NCBI GenBank assembly: GCA_034620365.1
Contig: JAQGEQ010000192.1
Span: forward strand, 3,157,001-3,221,000
Reading direction: 5' to 3'
Origin: Pegea sp. RAD2-039
Taxonomy: Eukaryota > Chordata > Thaliacea > Salpida > Salpidae
Length of the DNA stretch: 64,000 bases
Part shown: positions 61,001 to 64,000 of the stretch, one piece after another
Layout of the letters: the number at the start of each line of letters is the position of its first letter
Position numbering within the stretch: position 1 is the first letter of the stretch
Program-made: the position numbers and the translations under genes
The notes under the pieces: generated by a model
Databases searched by the model: none
The model's input: the letters and a program-made list of their open reading frames with translations, nothing else
Told to the model about the DNA's origin: nothing

Positions 61001-61076
61001 GATGAAATTTAACCAACCAGTGGGGAACAGCGCTGCTAAAAAGAATAAGAGTTAAAAAAAGGGCACTAAGTGCCAT
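37792..61076 (-). CDS. Giant secreted vWF/gel-forming-mucin-like multidomain protein
   Basis: I read one gene of some 30-40 exons encoding very roughly 6,000 residues, from Met 61076 to the stop at 37792. Exon 1 (61076-61018) is a signal peptide ending near LILFSSAVPH, followed by exons of only 17 and 30 nt. Order: three sushi (CCP) domains; D1, D2 and D3 assemblies (vWD-C8-TIL); seven vWC-like cassettes; a 12.5-copy 111-aa array between cassettes 6 and 7; vWC modules; a fourth vWD-C8-TIL; many short CC-containing modules; and a C-terminal cystine knot ending CSCSATTCGSAKP. This is the plan of von Willebrand factor, gel-forming mucins and arthropod hemocytin. Such proteins are secreted, disulfide-linked and polymeric, in mucus, clotting or adhesion. 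The centre is Gly/Ala/Asp/Tyr-rich rather than Pro/Thr/Ser-rich, so a structural, adhesive or slime role is plausible (inference). It could be two genes, but there is only one signal peptide and one cystine knot. Confidence 0.82.
43156..48583 (-). other. 5.4-kb exon: end of cassette 6, 111-aa array, cassette 7
   Basis: A single exon opens after an acceptor at 48584 and ends at a GTAAGTG donor at 43155. It begins inside cassette 6 (CSLEECQIYPETKLGY), passes ECCTTYECRC and QCCPASKCIKI, and enters the array in frame at about 48238. After the array (44075) come a short Ser-rich stretch and cassette 7 (CIDESGFIRSFGESWYNNGSSC). A long linker leads to a TIL-like CPKSCPNNMVCNGSSCIYRK near the exon end. 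The array is entirely coding, with no stop or intron. Confidence 0.92.
44075..48238 (-). repeat. 12.5 x 333-bp near-identical coding tandem array (111-aa unit)
   Basis: The unit length is exactly 333 bp, so the frame is kept through all copies, and 4,164 bp equals 12.5 units. Copies are almost identical. By eye I find only a handful of differences, including silent ones near 44538 and 44632 and two coding changes in one unit near 45050-45068. Each 111-residue unit contains WPGANSPGALAG, AGDQPHIIFGDATG, KSYPDGVLASAGKPHAAGD, SSPYGNLMDYGHGDYG, APAYIVGGNDAAGKG and GLADNLFYGQPTPM. It is rich in Gly, Ala, Asp and Pro, has six Tyr, and lacks Cys. No family is recognised. Uniformity implies recent amplification or gene conversion. 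Confidence 0.97.
48658..49239 (-). other. Exon with end of cassette 5, linker and start of cassette 6
   Basis: The exon joins 49458 upstream and 48583 downstream with matching phases: the codons split at both junctions restore Thr-Cys and Arg-Cys. It carries CIEKECPPTPAIKPGH, CCVTYECKC and SCCSIGKCVV. A Ser/Asn-rich linker follows, then CVDGQGYERKLGESWTEKTQACKVC, the first half of cassette 6. Confidence 0.88.
49458..53353 (-). other. 3.9-kb exon with cassettes 1 to 5 of the giant gene
   Basis: One exon with four complete cysteine cassettes and the start of a fifth. Each opens with C-x-D-E/D-x-G-x-x-R-x-Y/F-G-E/D-x-W, then a vWC-like CxxCxC stretch. A CC-x3-Y/F module, CC-x2-YEC-x-C and a final CC-x2-x-KC follow, about 140 residues in all. 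Linkers between cassettes are acidic and Ser/Pro/Tyr-rich (about 40-150 residues), with motifs such as YSPLIISGGG, FSPLIMDSG and YGSAIIADGT. The long upstream linker (about 53270-52700) follows a Cys-poor border after D3. Confidence 0.9.
53390..61076 (-). other. N-terminal part: signal peptide, sushi x3, D1-D2-D3
   Basis: Signal peptide 61076-61018. Sushi 1 lies in exons near 60740-60482, sushi 2 near 60302-60100 (ACDVEAPLNGEADC) and sushi 3 near 60050-59873 (CQNMDAPENGYIMCDH). vWD1 runs from about 59758 to 59100 (HHYRSFDGKIYRFQGDCSY, RGLCGVYDGNVGNDF), then C8 to 58733 and TIL to about 58440. vWD2 starts near 58310 (FTSFDGKTFDFAGKCSY) and passes GGICGNFNEQTTDDF near 57710, with C8 near 57290-57160 and TIL near 57096-56820. 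An extra TIL-like exon pair lies near 56670-56280. vWD3 starts near 56165 (HYTTFDGKNYQFTG) with EGLCGNFDDSESNDF near 55320. C8 and TIL follow to about 54200, and two more Cys-rich exons end near 53400. None of the vWDs shows a GDPH autocleavage motif. Confidence 0.85.
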
Positions 61077-61214
61077 GATAACTCGAATAGCTGTTGGTTT
61101 CTTCCTTGTAGCACTTAGCAAGAGAAATTGATTTCTTTTCAAAAGTAAGATTTCTTGCGATGTTTCGGAGCAAAGTACGAAACTGCAATTGTGATTTATT
61201 GATGCCGACTAGCA

Positions 61215-61226
61215 GCTTTTATATCT
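61215..61226 (-). promoter_or_regulatory. TATA box of the vWF/mucin-like gene
   Basis: The minus strand reads AGATATAAAAGC here, a strong TATA element about 140 bp upstream of the start codon at 61076. Transcription would begin near 61190, giving a 5' UTR of about 110 nt without an obvious intron. A sharp TATA promoter fits strong, tissue-restricted expression of a secreted product; that is inference. Confidence 0.6.
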
Positions 61227-62544
61227 TTTTCATCCACTTGAATCTTTCAGCTCTTAATAAATCAATTCCACTTGAATTTAATTAAATGTTTGTCAATTAA
61301 GGATATATCGATAACTCTTCAACTTAAGTATTGCTATTTCTATTGTTAGCTATTTGTTTTTTTCTGTGTTGTGTAACGTTTTGGGACAATTACTGCCAAA
61401 TAAACCTTTTGAAGTACATTTTTCATTATTGCAACATCATTAAAAATCAATATCAAAACAACATCTGATCATCAAAACAAATTTTATATATGATTTTAGG
61501 TTGGAAAGAAATATTTTAATCAGCTTTATCTTTTAATGTTGGGTTAAAATGTAAATTGTAACTTAACTTATATTTCTCAAATTGAATGCAAATGTTAAGC
61601 TAATTAGAATAGTTGTTTTGTTTTTTAAGTTTGTTTTTGTTAATTGGGTTTATTATAACTTATTTAATCAGGAATGTTTTTCTTAAGCACTTAAGGCGAC
61701 CCAGTACAGATTTTATTAGTATGATAGACTTTTCGAAAAACTTGTCAAAGAAGGGCAAGTGAAAATTTTGGATCAAGACTAAATAGCAATGAAACTTCTT
61801 AATTGAACAATTTAGCAAGTAACCGCTTACTGAGCACTTGCTGTTTACTCATTTAATAATATTTATTCAAATGAAACATTGTTTCTATAGCTAGAGTTTA
61901 CATCTCAGCAAATCAACCAAACCAGATTTCTTATTAAAATGTTTAAACAACTTACACAAATAAAAAAAATGTTCAATAAATGAAGATTTTGAAAAATTAG
62001 TTATGATTTTCTACATAAACTGAAAGAAGAGAAGGAAACATTAATCATTTGTGAAAAGTAAAGCATATATGAAAATTTGTTGGCCTAAAAAGTGTTTGAA
62101 ATTACAACCAAGTTTAAATTACTCTTCATATCAAATAATTTTTCAAGGTTCATAGATTTATGAAACTTTTTCATACGGATTGACTTTAAAGCAAGACAAA
62201 AGTACTTTTTTGTGGTCGAAAGATTTCCAAAATTTTTTCTGTCAATTAATTTTACTTAACCAAATTCCTTAATTTGAACAAGATTGTATTATGATATAAG
62301 AAGTTTCTATTTCTAATAACTTAAAAATCCTTTAAAATATTTGTTTTAGTTTTTTTTAAACCTAAAGCTTGACACCTCTTTTAATATTTATTTTATGCGG
62401 AAAATGTTGAGTTTGTTTACAAAATGCAAAACATTTTTTTAAATGACTAAGATGAGATAGTTTTTTTAATGCAAGTTAATACATTTGAAAAATTCAACAA
62501 ACATAAATTTAAGATTTACAGATACTTCATAAATAATTTATTTA
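61227..62544. other. Upstream region of the giant gene, no gene seen
   Basis: AT-rich, no open frame or repeat recognised. Enhancers cannot be judged by eye. Confidence 0.5.
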
Positions 62545-63020
62545 TTTTTTATTACAATAAATGTGAAGGAGAGGGCCTGAAGAGAGTACCTCCCGCTAAC
62601 TCATATTCTCACAAATAACATCTATTTGGTCAAAAATATAGAAATCAAAAGATGTAACACATGACATTTCGCTAGCCCTCACAGCATATAACAGTGAACA
62701 ATTACATAAAATTATAGTAATATAAAAAAGGGAAAAATTCACAGTTTAGAAATAGTAGTTTTGGCAACGTTATAACGGTTCAACTTCTGCTTGAACAACG
62801 CGAGTGATTCTGACATGACAATGTCTGATGGCAGCTGGTTCCATTTACTAATTGTGTGGTATGAGAAAAAATTTGCTTTGATTAATGTACCAGATGAAAT
62901 AGGCTTATTAAGATGTAGTGTGTGCCGTCTGAGCTGATATAACTTGAGGGAAGGACTAATGAAAACGAAATCATCAAACTGAAGGTCAATTAGATTTTGC
63001 ATAATTTTAGAAATAATAAA
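62545..63020 (-). mobile_element. Young 5'-truncated copy of the CR1/Jockey-like LINE
   Basis: The last 87 codons of ORF2 are still open (63002-62739, ending TTISKL), followed by the shared 3' UTR and AT-rich tail near 62545. The 5' break is just upstream of the NLIDLQFDDF segment. It is more alike the full copy than the one at 1.8 kb, hence younger. Its 3' hairpin is degraded (GGTAC versus GGCCC). Confidence 0.9.
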
Positions 63021-64000
63021 AGATTTGTTTTGTTTGCAGAAAAACTTAGTACTAAATTAATTTAGTTAGCCTATAAACGGTTCTTTCTGCTTTACTATGT
63101 ACATTTATCTATACTTCTATTTTAAGCTTTCACATACTAAACAATTATATAAATGAAGTGATGATTTTATTGTATAGCCTTTTGCTTAGAAAAAGTATGA
63201 GAGGTATAAATAGAGCATTTAAAAGAGTATAAATATTCATTTAATAAATATACTCGTTAAATTTAAACATGTAATTATCACCATTAGGGCTTAAATAAGT
63301 TTGTTGTCTTTTAAAACAATCTATGCTTGTAAAAATGTTGGCTTATGTAATTAATTAAAAGTATAAATCAAGTAGATAACAAACAGAAAAATTTTAATGT
63401 ATTTTTGAAGTCAACTTTCTAGGCTATACAATTATTTAAATTAGGCAACATAAAATGCAGCCTTTAACTTGTAGCATTAGGAAAATGCAAGTAATATTAA
63501 AAAACAATTTTTGTCTGATACGATGTTAACTTTCACTTTTTTATTTTCTTAAACGTATTTTCACCATTATAAAATGTTTAATAAACCAGAAGATAGTTTT
63601 GTTATGCATTAAAACTTAAACTTTTAGAATTTAAATTTTGTATTTTTGCAAAAACGTTTTTAAGTATAGGTTTTAAAATCATTTTCAATTCTGTTCATAT
63701 TCTCTTCATTTACTTTTTCTGTTTTACTGAAACAAAAATACCAAAAGTATTCCTTAATAAATTGCTATTAGCAGTTTCAAGAAACGTGAAGAAGTACTAT
63801 AAGCTTTTAGTGTTTGTCTTTCTAAAGGAATCAAGTAATAGATAAAAACTTTCGAATGATAATCTTTCATTTTTGCTACAAGTTTAAAACTTCCTTTACT
63901 TGTAAGATTCGATTAACTTTGTCGATTAACAATTCACTTTAGGGTTTCTCCATCAAGCGTGTGAGTTAATAAATTAATACTTATGAACAATTGAGATTAT
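63021..64000. other. AT-rich window end, no gene seen
   Basis: No coding frame, RNA gene or repeat is supported. Confidence 0.5.

Overview
This window is nuclear DNA from an invertebrate animal. It is AT-rich. Genes have spliced exons with GT-AG introns, many only 45-60 bp in the housekeeping genes, and are separated by AT-rich gaps carrying non-LTR retrotransposons and tRNA-derived SINEs. Gene content is metazoan: eIF4B, SLC33A1, an S1 protease with a CUB domain, NF-YA, GNPDA, TBC1D16 and a giant vWF/mucin-type secreted protein. I could not place the phylum from sequence alone.

Layout. 1-1.8 kb: no gene. 1.8-4.0 kb (+): decayed CR1/Jockey-like LINE. 6.8-10.1 kb (+): eIF4B, 16 exons resolved, first exon not found. 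11.6-15.5 kb (-): complete 9-exon SLC33A1 acetyl-CoA transporter, convergent with eIF4B, with a SINE in one intron. 18.1-20.0 kb (-): complete 10-exon secreted serine protease with a CUB domain. 20.7-21.0 kb (+): LINE scrap. 21.5-24.6 kb (+): NF-YA, 8 coding exons in full frame agreement plus a probable non-coding first exon under CCAAT boxes. 26.0-26.9 kb (-): two-exon GNPDA. 27.8-29.7 kb (-): single-exon TBC1D16. 30.8-32.1 kb (+): relic of a second LINE, a second SINE copy and a Ser/Thr-coding minisatellite. 32.3-36.2 kb (-): near-intact LINE with a 1,015-residue ORF2 and an ORF1 broken by one stop. 37.8-61.1 kb (-): one very large secreted-protein gene. 62.5-63.0 kb (-): young 5'-truncated LINE copy.

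The giant gene is the most striking content. Its order is signal peptide, three sushi domains, three vWD-C8-TIL assemblies, seven vWC-like cysteine cassettes with acidic/Ser-rich linkers, vWC-type modules, a fourth vWD-C8-TIL and a C-terminal cystine knot. This is the D1-D2-D3-centre-D4-CK plan of von Willebrand factor and gel-forming mucins. The centre is not a Pro/Thr/Ser mucin tract. Between cassettes 6 and 7 lies a 4.16-kb array of about 12.5 almost identical 333-bp (111-aa) units, rich in Gly, Ala, Asp and Tyr and normally free of cysteine. My working inference is a secreted structural, adhesive or slime protein that polymerises through its cysteine-rich ends, with the array as a cohesive spacer. 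A TATA box sits about 140 bp upstream of the start codon.

The other genes are ordinary housekeeping genes with no obvious functional link to it. Exon coordinates were assigned by eye from splice consensus, reading-frame continuity and remembered family alignments; no search or alignment program was run.
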